A DNA stretch of 64,000 nucleotides from Aequitasia sp047973235 (GTDB lineage Bacteria; Bacillota; Clostridia; Lachnospirales; Lachnospiraceae): NCBI GenBank assembly GCA_047973235.1, contig JBKEBP010000191.1, forward strand, positions 1 through 64,000, given 5' to 3'. A program made the position numbers and the translations under genes. The stretch's first letter is position 1; every line of letters starts with the position of its first letter. This document shows positions 25,095 through 34,880 of the stretch, one piece after another. The notes under the pieces are model-generated. The model made no database searches, was not told the DNA's origin, and saw nothing but the letters and a program-made list of their open reading frames with translations.

Positions 25095-26591
25095 TTACTG
25101 ACCATTTATTACATTGTTCATGGCCTCTTTAATTCCGGCTATTGAGGCATCATCAGGATATGTAACATATAGTGCTTGTGAGCCGGTTGAGAAGCACACA
25201 TCACTACCACCCGTTCCTTCAGCGGCTACAGACTGAATATCATAGTTCACACCTGTAGCTAATTGTCCACTTACCAACTGCTGCATCTCATCATGAGTCA
25301 TATTGGTCTGAACACTACCTTCAACTCCTGAAACAATAGAATTAAAACTTGTGAGAAGTGCGGGTGACATCATTTTTTGTAAAATTGCCGTTATTACTTT
25401 CTGCTGATTCTTACCACGTTGGTTATCACCACCTGATACATTATATCGTTCTCTACAAAATGCCAGTGCCTGATTACCGTTTAATGTATTACTTCCTTGG
25501 TTTATCGTGAAATTACCTACAGTCGTCGTGAATGCCTCTTCCGAATCAACCGTTACTCCACCCACTGCATCTACTATTTTAACAACCGAATCAAAGTTCA
25601 CTCTCGCGTAGTAATCAATATCAATTCCATATAAATTGGAAAGTGTTCGCATAGAAGCATCAACACCATATATACCGGCATGTGTTAGTTTATCTTTTGC
25701 TCCACCTGATACTCCCGGTATTTCTACATAATAATCTCTAGGCGTTGTTGTTAGAAGTATCTTCTTAGTATCCGGATTAACAGTCATTATGATATTAACA
25801 TCACTTCTACTATTAGTTGATATTGGTCCACTAACATCTATACCACTAATGAATACACTAAATGATTTAGATATATCTCCGGTTTGCTCTTCTTCCATTT
25901 CTGATTCTATACCATGTTGATATATAACCCTAGTCGCGCCATAGTATTCTTCCACCGTATCAGCTGCTATACTTTCCAGTGACTCATTGTAAATTCCTGC
26001 ATTCACATCGCCTGATAATATTGCTTGAGCTAATTCAGTCATACTTGAATACTCTTTAACCTGTATGCTTTGTCCCAGTTCCTTTTCCACTTCATCCGTC
26101 ATGACTTTTGTATTCTCAGTATCCATAGCTGTCTGAGTACCGAATACGTAGTCCTTTGCATCATCAAGACTCTGTGCCGGATCATCGTTTAAAACAACAA
26201 CCACCATGTTATCAGTCTTATACTTAGCTCCTGAGATTTCCTCCAGCATACTATTTGTCGTTGACAGATAATATAATCCTAGCCCTAATGTGATACTAAT
26301 AATTACACTAATAACTATCCCAACTATAAAAGCTCTGTTTTTCGGAAATTGTAACACAAATGTTACAATAAAAAGTACTACCAGTACTGCTGCTACAGCA
26401 ATTAAATACTTCGATGGCAACAACCCACTATTCCATAATACCAGTACAAATGCAGCTGACACCATTAGCTGAATTATTGATACTACTCGTCCGATAAATC
26501 TGCCAACATCTGAGCCTTGTGACTTTTCGACACGTGTAGCATGATTACCTGTATGTCTTCTTCCTCTATGGTATTTCGAATTAGAACTCAT
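25095..26591 (-). CDS. LytR-CpsA-Psr (LCP) family protein
   Basis: 498 residues with several N-terminal membrane segments (about 30-120) and an extracellular LCP domain in the C-terminal half. Signatures are SDVNIIMTVNP, TTTPRDYYVEIPG, DKLTHAGIYG and the NGNQALAFCRERYNVSGGDNQRG segment with its Arg-rich substrate site. LCP enzymes attach wall polymers such as teichoic acids or capsule to peptidoglycan. The polymer cannot be predicted. AAGGAG precedes the ATG. Confidence 0.92.
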   Translation of the reverse strand: MSSNSKYHRGRRHTGNHATRVEKSQGSDVGRFIGRVVSIIQLMVSAAFVLVLWNSGLLPSKYLIAVAAVLVVLFIVTFVLQFPKNRAFIVGIVISVIISITLGLGLYYLSTTNSMLEEISGAKYKTDNMVVVVLNDDPAQSLDDAKDYVFGTQTAMDTENTKVMTDEVEKELGQSIQVKEYSSMTELAQAILSGDVNAGIYNESLESIAADTVEEYYGATRVIYQHGIESEMEEEQTGDISKSFSVFISGIDVSGPISTNSRSDVNIIMTVNPDTKKILLTTTPRDYYVEIPGVSGGAKDKLTHAGIYGVDASMRTLSNLYGIDIDYYARVNFDSVVKIVDAVGGVTVDSEEAFTTTVGNFTINQGSNTLNGNQALAFCRERYNVSGGDNQRGKNQQKVITAILQKMMSPALLTSFNSIVSGVEGSVQTNMTHDEMQQLVSGQLATGVNYDIQSVAAEGTGGSDVCFSTGSQALYVTYPDDASIAGIKEAMNNVINGQ

Positions 26592-26681
26592 TTAGAAATC
26601 TCCTTCTTGACTTGTATTTTTCGCAATAACCACAATACTACCACTTTCCATAGAAAAAAACAAGTTTAAACATATCTTAAA

Positions 26682-29600
26682 TTACTTAAAGTACCTAACA
26701 CCTGATTCAAAGATTTTCAGATCTTGTTCTCCATATATATTTACTGCCACGCTTCTGTCTCTACGCTCTGAATGTGCCATCTTACCTAGTATTCTGCCGT
26801 CAGGAGATGTAATACCTTCTATCGACATATACGACCCATTAACATTCCATTCTTCATCCATAGTAACATTACCTTCTATGTCACAATACTGTGTCGCAAT
26901 CTGTCCATTTTTCGCAAGTTTTTCAAGCCACTCTCCGGTAGCAACAAATCTACCTTCGCCATGCGAAGCGGGATTAGTATAAACCTTTCCCAGTTCTGCA
27001 TCCCGCAGCCATGGTGACTTGTTTGAAACCACCTTGGTATAGACCATCTTTGAAATATGGCGTCCTATAGTGTTATATGTAAGCGTTGGCGACTCTTCAT
27101 TTTGACCTATTATATGTCCACTTGGTACCAGTCCCAGTTTGATAAGTGCTTGGAAACCATTACAAATTCCAATAACCAGCCCGTCTCTCTCATACAACAA
27201 TTTCTCAATAGCCTCTTTAAGCTTCTCATTCTTAAATGCTGTTGCAAAGAACTTAGCTGAACCATCAGGTTCATCACCTGCGCTAAATCCACCGGGAAAC
27301 ATTATAATCTGTGATTCAGAGATTGCTTTTTCGAACTCATATACTGAATCAGTAATATCCGATGAATTAAAATTCTAAAATACTCTCTTAGTTACATTTG
27401 CTCCTGCTCGTTCAAATTCGTTCTTAGAATCATATTCGCAATTAGTTCCCGGCATAACCGGAATAAATACAGTCGGTTTAGCAATTTTATTTTTGCATAT
27501 ATATATATCATTCGTTTCATATATAGATGTCTCTATGGTCTCTGAGCTATTTTCCTCAGATACAGTAGCAAATACATTTTCAAGCGGTGATTTCCACGCA
27601 TTAATAGCTTCGTCAAGTGATATTGACATATCTTTGTACTTAAAGACTGCTTCCTTTTCAATAACACCTATAAGTGTACTATCAAATGACACAAATGCTC
27701 CCTGCTTAACCTCGACCATGATACTTCCAAATTCAGGTGCAAACAAATCCGATTCCTTGAGATTATTATTAACACTAAACCCAAGACTATTACCAAATGC
27801 CATTTTGCTAATCGCAGGAACAACTCCCTGTCTGTCAAGAGCATATGCTGATATAACTCTGCCTTCTATTATGTCTTGATATAACGCATCGTATAACGCC
27901 ATAATGCTGTCATAAATAGGCATATCATATTCATCACGTTCTATACGTAGTAAGACAACTTCATTTCCCGCTGATTTAAACTCCGGAGTAATTATATCTT
28001 CTTCTTTTGCAATATCTACTGCAAATGATACAAGAGTTGGCGGCACATCAATATCCTCAAATGTACCGGACATAGAATCCTTACCACCTATTGACGGAAG
28101 TCCAAATCCCAGTTGAGCATTATATGCACCTAGAAGTGCAGCAAATGGTTGTCCCCATCTCTTCGGATTGTCCTTCATACGTTTAAAGTATTCTTGAAAT
28201 GTAAATCTAATCTTCTTATAGTCTCCTCCTGAGGCAACTATCTTTGCTACTGATTCAACAACAGCATAGATCGCACCATGAAATGGACTCCAACTTGATA
28301 AATATGGATCGAATCCATAACTCATCATCGTTACAGTTTCACAGTCTCCTGATAGAACAGGCAGCTTAGCTACCATAGTCTGAGTTTCCGTCAACTGTTT
28401 TTCTCCACCATATGGCATAAATACAGAAGATGCTCCTACTGAACTGTCAAACATCTCAACAAGTCCTTTTTGTGAACACACATTAATGTCTGATAATACC
28501 TCAATCCACTTTGTTCTAACATCTTTTACATTTGGTAATACAAATGTACTTCCTGATTTATGTGGAATTTCCACCTCTACCTTTGTTTCTTGGTGCGCAC
28601 CATTGGTATCAAGGAATTCACGAGATAAATCTACAATAGTTTTCCCTCTCCACTTTAGAATAAGTCTCGGTTCACTTGTTACTGTTGCAACTACTGTTGA
28701 TTCCAAGTTTTCTTCTTTAGAATATAACATGAACTGCTCGACATCAGCTGGGTCAACCACTACAGCCATTCTCTCCTGTGATTCTGAAATGGCGATTTCA
28801 GTACCGTCAAGTCCCGCATATTTCTTTGGAACTTTATCAAGGTCAATTGTAAGTCCATCTGCCAGTTCACCTATAGCAACAGATACACCTCCTGCACCAA
28901 AATCATTACATTTTTTTATAAGAAAACTTACCTCTTCCCGTCTGAAAAGGCGTTGTATCTTCCTTTCCGTTGGCGGATTACCTTTTTGAACCTCAGCTCC
29001 GCTTTCTTTAGTCGAATCTTCCGTATGAACCTTTGATGATCCTGTAGCGCCTCCAATACCATCTCGGCCTGTCCTTCCCCCGAGCAGTATAATAATGTCT
29101 CCCGGATCAGAAGTTAATCTTCTAACTGCTCTTCGTGGAGCTGCACCTAGAACTGCACCTATTTCCATTCTTTTTGCCACATAATTCGGATGATATATTT
29201 CTTTAACAAGACCTGTTGCAAGTCCAATTTGATTTCCATATGAACTATATCCTTGTGCAGCTTCTCTTACTATCTTCTTCTGCGGAAGTTTTCCTTCAAG
29301 TGTATCCTTAACAGAAGTTCTCGAATCTGCAGCACCTGTAACTCTCATAGCCTGATATACATAGGTTCTGCCTGATAATGGATCTCTAATAGCTCCACCC
29401 AAGCACGTAGCCGCGCCACCAAACGGTTCTATTTCCGTAGGGTGATTGTGCGTTTCATTCTTAAAATTGACGAGCCATTCCTCTTCTTTACCATCAATAG
29501 AAACCGGTACTACAATACTACATGCATTTATTTCGTCTGTTTCTTCCTGATCTTCTAATTTTCCTTCTTTTTTAAGCTTTCTCATTGCCATTAATGCAAG

Positions 29601-30431
29601 ATCCATAAGGCATACAAATTTATCTTCACGTCCCTTAAATATATCACTATGATCACTTAAATACTGCTTATATGTCTCTTCAATAGGCTTTTTATAATCA
29701 CCATTACCAAATGAAACCTCTGTAAGTTCAGTTGAAAACGTTGTATGCCTACAATGATCTGACCAATACGTATCAAGAACTCTAATCTCGGTCATAGATG
29801 GATTTCTGTTCTCTTCTGTTCTGAAATAGTTTTGAATATGCAGAAAGTCCTTAAATGTCATTGCAAGACCGAGTGACATATATAAACTGTTAAGTTCATT
29901 CTCATTCAAGTCTTTAAATCCATCAAAGATAATAACATCTTCAGGTTCATTAAAATTAGTAAGCAGCGTTTCGGGCTTTATGGCCGATGCTTCTCTTGAG
30001 TCAACAGGATTAATACAGTGATTTTTAATAGCAGTGAGTTGTTCATCGGAAATCATACCTTCAACAACATATGTACTTGCAGTTCTAATAATTGGATTCT
30101 CATCCTCATTAATAAATCCAATGCACTGCTCCGCCGAGTCTGCCCTCTGATCATATTGACCCGGTAAATATTCTACTGAAAAAACTTTGGCATTTCCTTG
30201 TATGTCAAACTTCTCATGGTATATAGTATCTACGGGTGGTTCAGCAAAAACACCATTACATGCAATATTAAATGTCTCCTCAGACACATTCTCTATATCA
30301 TAGCGAATTAATATTCTAACATTATCGACACTTTCAATACCAATGTAACCTCTTATTTCATGTTTTAGTTCCTTTGCTGCAACTGCAAAAGGTTTCTTCT
30401 TTTCTACATAAACTCTTCTTACGTTTCCCAT
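26682..30431 (-). pseudogene. purL: Phosphoribosylformylglycinamidine synthase, interrupted by an amber codon
   Basis: The single-chain FGAM synthase of purine synthesis would be about 1249 residues here. A TAG at 27375-27377 (codon 1019 from the ATG at 30431) splits it. The reading frame continues unchanged to 26682, with the glutaminase motifs IIMFPGGFSAGDEPDGS, nucleophile Cys in VIGICNGFQAL and the SHGEGRF histidine. The break falls about 35 residues into the glutaminase domain (TVFIPVMPGTNCEYDS lies before it), so the pieces do not match PurL plus PurQ. Family members usually read VFRNL or similar where this reads VF-stop-NF. No ribosome site precedes the next ATG (27302). The upstream part could keep ammonia-dependent activity. 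The start at 30431 has AAGGA 6 nt upstream. Confidence 0.85.
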
Positions 30432-30532
30432 TTGTTTTCCTTTCAACTCGTTATAATCACCTAGCATTTGTTTTCCATTCAATATTATCATAATCAATAT
30501 TATTAGTAAAATTAATATATATCTAATTGTAA

Positions 30533-31240
30533 TTATAAACTGTCCTTATGTTTTCTCCATACAAATAAACCAGTAAACACCGCCCCAATAGCTGTAAGTA
30601 ATGCTGCAAACACTTTGATAATCCTATATAACATATCGTAAAAGAAACCTTCCGGCAGCATCCGAATCATATAATCAGTATTGTAATCAAACATCCACTC
30701 ATCGTTATTAAAAAATATCTCATGGAAGATTGTAAAGTACTTATTAAAATCCATTGCAAACAGTCTTCCTATGACACCGGCAAATATCATATAAATTACA
30801 AACGAAATCAAAAAAGCTTTCGGTAGTATAAGCATGGATTCCTTTCTTGAAACTATTATTATTCCTATTAAAAGAATAATTGAAATTACAAGGCTAATAT
30901 TGCGAAGTCTAAGACCTCCCAAAAATAAATCCTTAACCTCTTCCATGTGAAATCTATCCTGTTCATTAAAAAAATCTTGAACTTCCCCATCTACCTTAGT
31001 GGTGATAGATAGCTCATCTTCGTCTCCTATTAAATATCGCATCATATAATTTGATACGACCATGACTTGATCTAGCGACATATTAAGTGCTTCTGTCACC
31101 TCATACTTCTCATACTCTTCTCTGTAAAATGAATATTTGCTATCACCATACACTGCCACTTGAAAAGCTGTTATCAAAACAGAAAAAATCAATAGTATCA
31201 TAGCTATTACAGCTACCAGTTTTATGCCTTTTTGCTTCAA
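30533..31240 (-). CDS. DUF1461 (TIGR01906-like) integral membrane protein
   Basis: 235 residues with membrane segments near 9-30, 115-132, 142-165 and 200-225. The N-terminal outer loop has YSFYREEYEKYEVTEAL and, after it, NEQDRFHMEEVKDLF, both typical of the family. Function unknown. The start is TTG at 31238-31240, with GGAG about 9 nt upstream. Confidence 0.8.
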   Translation of the reverse strand: MKQKGIKLVAVIAMILLIFSVLITAFQVAVYGDSKYSFYREEYEKYEVTEALNMSLDQVMVVSNYMMRYLIGDEDELSITTKVDGEVQDFFNEQDRFHMEEVKDLFLGGLRLRNISLVISIILLIGIIIVSRKESMLILPKAFLISFVIYMIFAGVIGRLFAMDFNKYFTIFHEIFFNNDEWMFDYNTDYMIRMLPEGFFYDMLYRIIKVFAALLTAIGAVFTGLFVWRKHKDSL

Positions 31241-31286
31241 AAATTTTGTCTCCTCTTCTATATGTCGACAGCGACTAAGCTTGATA

Positions 31287-32033
31287 TTATTGTATCCTCT
31301 GTCTCACTATCTCATAAGCTAAAACGCCTGCTGCAACAGATGCATTTAAAGAATCAATATTACCTTTCATCGGAATCTTAGCAACAAGATCACAGTTCTC
31401 TTTCACAAGTCTGCTTATACCTTCGCCTTCACCTCCAATTACCATACCGATAGGACCTGTAAGATTCAACGAATACATTGTGTCACCGCTCATATCTGCA
31501 CACACAAACCACAAACCTTTAGATTTTAGTTCATCAATAGTCTTAGTTATATTTGTCACTTTTGCAACCGGAGTATAATTAATCGCTCCTGCAGAAGTTT
31601 TGGCTACTGTATATGTAAGTCCGACTGCACGTCTTTTAGGTATAATAACACCGTGAGCACCAACCTGATTAGCTGTACGAATAATAGCTCCAAGATTATG
31701 GGGATCCTCTATTCCATCGAGAATAAATATAAATGGATCTTCATTTCTCTCCTTTGCAAGCATGAGCATATCCTCAACTTCACTATATTTATAAGAAGCT
31801 ACGTATGCAATAACGCCCTGATGTTTACCATCCTCAGATATCTGATTAAGTCTCTCTTTAGTTACAAAATTCAGAATAATATCAGCCTTTCTGGCTTCTC
31901 TTATTATAGACTGTATTGGTCCATCTTTACATCCGTCTAATATAAATAACTTATCAACGGGTTTTTGTGCTTTCAATGCTTCTAATACTGCATTACGTCC
32001 TTCTATAGTTCCTTCTGACTCTCTATCACTCAT
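31287..32033 (-). CDS. rlmB: 23S rRNA 2'-O-methyltransferase, SpoU/TrmH family
   Basis: 248 residues with an N-terminal substrate-binding domain (IEGRNAVLEALK) and the SPOUT knot motifs ILDGIEDPHNLGAIIRTA, IGGEGEGISRLV and IPMKGNIDSLNASVAAGVL. RlmB methylates G2251 of 23S rRNA in Escherichia coli. It overlaps mrnC by 8 bp in the cysE-cysS-mrnC-rlmB cluster common in Firmicutes. Confidence 0.93.
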   Translation of the reverse strand: MSDRESEGTIEGRNAVLEALKAQKPVDKLFILDGCKDGPIQSIIREARKADIILNFVTKERLNQISEDGKHQGVIAYVASYKYSEVEDMLMLAKERNEDPFIFILDGIEDPHNLGAIIRTANQVGAHGVIIPKRRAVGLTYTVAKTSAGAINYTPVAKVTNITKTIDELKSKGLWFVCADMSGDTMYSLNLTGPIGMVIGGEGEGISRLVKENCDLVAKIPMKGNIDSLNASVAAGVLAYEIVRQRIQ

Positions 32034-32481
32034 TATTATCCTCCACAGCTACATTTGACAAACCTATTTTTATTAGTTCAACAATTCTCCCATACTCATG
32101 TTTTAAATATAAATACCCTATCAATGCTTCAAACCCGGTTGCTCTTCTATAGTCTGTCACAGACTGATTCTTTGCAGTAGAAACACTTTTAGTATTTCTG
32201 CCGCGTTTAAAAACATCATGTTCTTCTTGCGTTAGCATTTCCTGAATCGTCCTCATCATAAGCGACTGCGTCTTAGCATTAACCAAATGACTCGTTTCTT
32301 CATGAAGTTTATTAACCTGTTTATTACCTCTTCCAACATTTATAGTCTTTATTACAAGGTCATATACACAATCCCCTATATACGCAAGTGTTAAAGGAGA
32401 GTATTCACTAAGATTTACCTCTTCTATTTTAAAGTTTTCCTTGATTATCGCATCAAAAGACTTCTCTATGCCTTCTTCCAT
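32026..32481 (-). CDS. mrnC: Mini-ribonuclease III
   Basis: 151 residues made up only of an RNase III catalytic domain (LAYIGDCVYDLVIKT, then GRNTKSVSTAKNQSVTDYRRATGFEALIGYLYL), with no dsRNA-binding domain. MrnC processes 23S rRNA ends in Bacillus subtilis. It overlaps cysS by 16 bp. Confidence 0.94.
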   Translation of the reverse strand: MEEGIEKSFDAIIKENFKIEEVNLSEYSPLTLAYIGDCVYDLVIKTINVGRGNKQVNKLHEETSHLVNAKTQSLMMRTIQEMLTQEEHDVFKRGRNTKSVSTAKNQSVTDYRRATGFEALIGYLYLKHEYGRIVELIKIGLSNVAVEDNNE

Positions 32482-33869
32482 TTAACTCCCTCTCTAGTAT
32501 CTTCAAGAACAATACCTCTTTCAAGTAGCTCATCGCGTATTTCATCTGATCTTTTGAAGTTCTTGTTTTTTCTTGCAATTTGCCTCTCATCAATAAGTGC
32601 TTCTATTTCCTCAGCAAGTATATCATCTTTTTTGTCAACAATCAGACCGCATACATCACTTAGTTCCACAAGCAAATCAAATAATTTATGCAGATATGCT
32701 TTTGAGCTATTTTCATCTGTATTACTATTAACAAATCTTACAAGATCAAATATTGCAGAAAGCGCATCTGCTGTATTAAAATCATCATCCATGGCTTTTT
32801 CAAATGAAGTTCTAAATTCTGCTGTTTCCATAAACTTAGCATTCTCAACTTCCGTAATGTCTCCCTCGGCATTTCCCATAAGATATTTAAGATTATCTGT
32901 CGCATTTATAATTCTATCTAATCCATTTTTAGCCGCATCCATCAAATCCGCACTAAAATTAAGTGGGTTTCTATAATGTGCTCCCAGCATAAAGAATCTA
33001 AGTATCTGTAAATCATATTTATCACTTATTTCTCTTACTGTTCTGAAGTTCCCTAATGACTTACTCATCTTTTTATTATCTATATTCAAAAAAGCATTGT
33101 GCATCCAATATCTTGCAAATTCTTTACCGGAACAAGCTTCACTTTGAGCAATTTCATTTTCATGATGCGGAAAAACTAAATCTTCTCCACCTGCATGAAT
33201 ATCTATCTCTTCTCCCAAGTATTTCTTTGCCATTTCCGAACACTCAATATGCCATCCGGGACGTCCATCACTCCAAGGAGATGACCATGACGGTTCTCCT
33301 TCTTTCTTTGGTTTCCATAATACAAAATCAAGTGGATCTTCCTTTTCAGCAGCACCACTTACTTTTAAAACACGTTCGCCCGTACGCAAATCATCAAGAT
33401 TCTTGTGGGATAACTTACCATAATCCTTGAATTTTCTTGTTCTATAATAGACTGTACCGTTTTTATTATACGCATATCCTTTATATATCAAGGTGTCAAT
33501 CATATCAACCATACCACCGATTTCCTGTGTAGCCAGAGGATGAGTTGTTGCGGGCATAATATTCATTCCCTGCATATCTTTTTTGCATTCCTCTATATAT
33601 TTTGTAGAAATCTCATCTGCGCTAACACCTTCTTCCATCGCTCTGTTTATAATCTTATCATCCACATCAGTAAAATTTGACACAAAATTAACTTCATAAC
33701 CTTTATATTCGAAATATCTTCTAACCGTATCAAACACTATCATTGGTCTTGCATTTCCAATATGTATATAGTTATAAACTGTCGGTCCACACACATACAT
33801 CCGAACCTTTCCTGCTTCTATGGGTACAAATTCTTCCTTCTGTCTCGATAGTGTATTATATATCTTCAT
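32466..33869 (-). CDS. cysS: Cysteinyl-tRNA synthetase
   Basis: 467 residues, class I. Zinc Cys in MYVCGPTVYNYIHIGNARP, which also holds the HIGH motif (HIGN), and the KMSKSLGNF loop. Further zinc ligands are in GWHIECSEM and FPHHENEIAQSEA. It overlaps cysE by 14 bp and mrnC by 16 bp, so these genes form a coupled operon under a cysteine T-box. Confidence 0.97.
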   Translation of the reverse strand: MKIYNTLSRQKEEFVPIEAGKVRMYVCGPTVYNYIHIGNARPMIVFDTVRRYFEYKGYEVNFVSNFTDVDDKIINRAMEEGVSADEISTKYIEECKKDMQGMNIMPATTHPLATQEIGGMVDMIDTLIYKGYAYNKNGTVYYRTRKFKDYGKLSHKNLDDLRTGERVLKVSGAAEKEDPLDFVLWKPKKEGEPSWSSPWSDGRPGWHIECSEMAKKYLGEEIDIHAGGEDLVFPHHENEIAQSEACSGKEFARYWMHNAFLNIDNKKMSKSLGNFRTVREISDKYDLQILRFFMLGAHYRNPLNFSADLMDAAKNGLDRIINATDNLKYLMGNAEGDITEVENAKFMETAEFRTSFEKAMDDDFNTADALSAIFDLVRFVNSNTDENSSKAYLHKLFDLLVELSDVCGLIVDKKDDILAEEIEALIDERQIARKNKNFKRSDEIRDELLERGIVLEDTREGVKWKKA

Positions 33870-34524
33870 TTCTAATCACCTCATCTTTTTCTAGTGTTCT
33901 AATTCGTTTCTTTAGACTCTTCACTTCACAATTTAGCCTTTCAAACTCAACCTGCACAGGATCCGGTAGATCAGTTTGATTCATATCATCTCTCGGTATC
34001 TTTTGATCGTTCTTTCTAACTATTCTTCCCGGTACACCCACAACCGTACAATTTGGTGGTATCTCTTCAAGAACAACAGAGCCAGCTCCTATTTTACTGT
34101 TTTCTCCAATTGTAAAAGATCCTAATATCTTTGCTCCCGCACTTACCATGACATTATCTTCCAATGTTGGATGTCTCTTACCCTTTTCCTTACCGGTTCC
34201 TCCTAGCGTTACCCCCTGATATAGTGTAACATTATTGCCAATAATAGCAGTCTCTCCTATAATAACACCACTTCCGTGATCTATAAAGAGGCCTTTTCCA
34301 ATTGTTGCTCCCGGATGTATTTCTATACCGGTCTTGCGTACGCCTCTTTGTGAAATCCATCTTGCTAGAAAGTATCTATTCCTAAGCCATAATTTATGTG
34401 CCAATCTGTATCGCAGTAATACTTTAAAACTCGGATATAGAAAGACCTCCATGTTAGACCTTATTGCAGGATCCCTTTCTCTTATCACCTTTATTTCGTC
34501 CTTAACGTATGATATAAATCCCAT
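33856..34524 (-). CDS. cysE: Serine O-acetyltransferase
   Basis: Makes O-acetylserine for cysteine synthesis. 222 residues with an N-terminal helical segment and left-handed beta-helix hexapeptide repeats (IEIHPGATIGKGLFIDHGSGVIIGE, IGNNVTLYQGVTLGG). The C-terminal part carries a coiled-coil-like extension (EFERLNCEVKSLKKRIRTLEKDE). It is the first gene after the T-box leader. Confidence 0.95.
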   Translation of the reverse strand: MGFISYVKDEIKVIRERDPAIRSNMEVFLYPSFKVLLRYRLAHKLWLRNRYFLARWISQRGVRKTGIEIHPGATIGKGLFIDHGSGVIIGETAIIGNNVTLYQGVTLGGTGKEKGKRHPTLEDNVMVSAGAKILGSFTIGENSKIGAGSVVLEEIPPNCTVVGVPGRIVRKNDQKIPRDDMNQTDLPDPVQVEFERLNCEVKSLKKRIRTLEKDEVIRNEDI

Positions 34525-34587
34525 TCAGTCACTCCTTATATATTTTTTTATTGAAGTTAATAGGTTCAAATAACTATTCTAATATAT

Positions 34588-34819
34588 AAAAAAATCTCTT
34601 GTTTGCATTTTAGCAAACAAGAGACGATATTAATCGTGGTTCCACTCTTTATTTCGGAAATAATCCGCTCATAGACACTTAACGCGTGTAATACGAATCC
34701 GGCTACTAGCTTCACCAAATCAACTCCCGAATGCACTTCATATACACTTCTCCATAAGGCTACTTCCAGCCGAGGGCAGCCTCTCTCTCTATGTTTCATG
34801 CATATTACTCTTTCGCTCA
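34588..34819 (-). promoter_or_regulatory. T-box leader, cysteine-specific, of cysE-cysS
   Basis: The minus strand contains the conserved T-box element AGAGTGGAACCACG (34635-34648). A terminator stem follows (TCTCTTGTTTGC with its complement, 34595-34624) with a run of seven T. The candidate specifier is TGC in AAGTGCATTC, matching tRNA-Cys and the downstream cysS. The open frame across this region is not a gene. Uncharged tRNA-Cys should allow readthrough into cysE. Confidence 0.92.
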
Positions 34820-34835
34820 AAGTTATTTACATTGT

Positions 34836-34864
34836 ATTTTATAGAAACAACTTTGTTTTGTCAA
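34836..34864 (-). promoter_or_regulatory. Promoter of the T-box leader
   Basis: TTGACA (34859-34864), 17 nt, TAAAAT (34836-34841) on the minus strand, just upstream of the T-box. Confidence 0.75.
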
Positions 34865-34880
34865 TTGATTTCAGATTAAT

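Noticed and set aside
26682..27302. A separate purQ gene starting at 27302
   Set aside because: The frame is continuous with purL apart from one TAG, the first strand of the glutaminase domain lies upstream of the stop, and no ribosome site precedes the ATG.
27375..27377. Genome-wide recoding of TAG as an amino acid
   Set aside because: frr and the 26-residue peptide end with TAG at the expected family or sequence ends, so TAG works as a stop here.
30431..30497. Upstream starts for purL at 30497 or 30467
   Set aside because: Protein similarity begins at MGNVRRVYVEKKKPF, and AAGGA lies at proper distance from the ATG at 30431. A similar GGAAAACAAATG lies upstream, but its extra residues are not family-like.
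34566..34820. An 84-codon open frame upstream of cysE
   Set aside because: It lies over the T-box leader and its terminator stem; the RNA elements explain the sequence.
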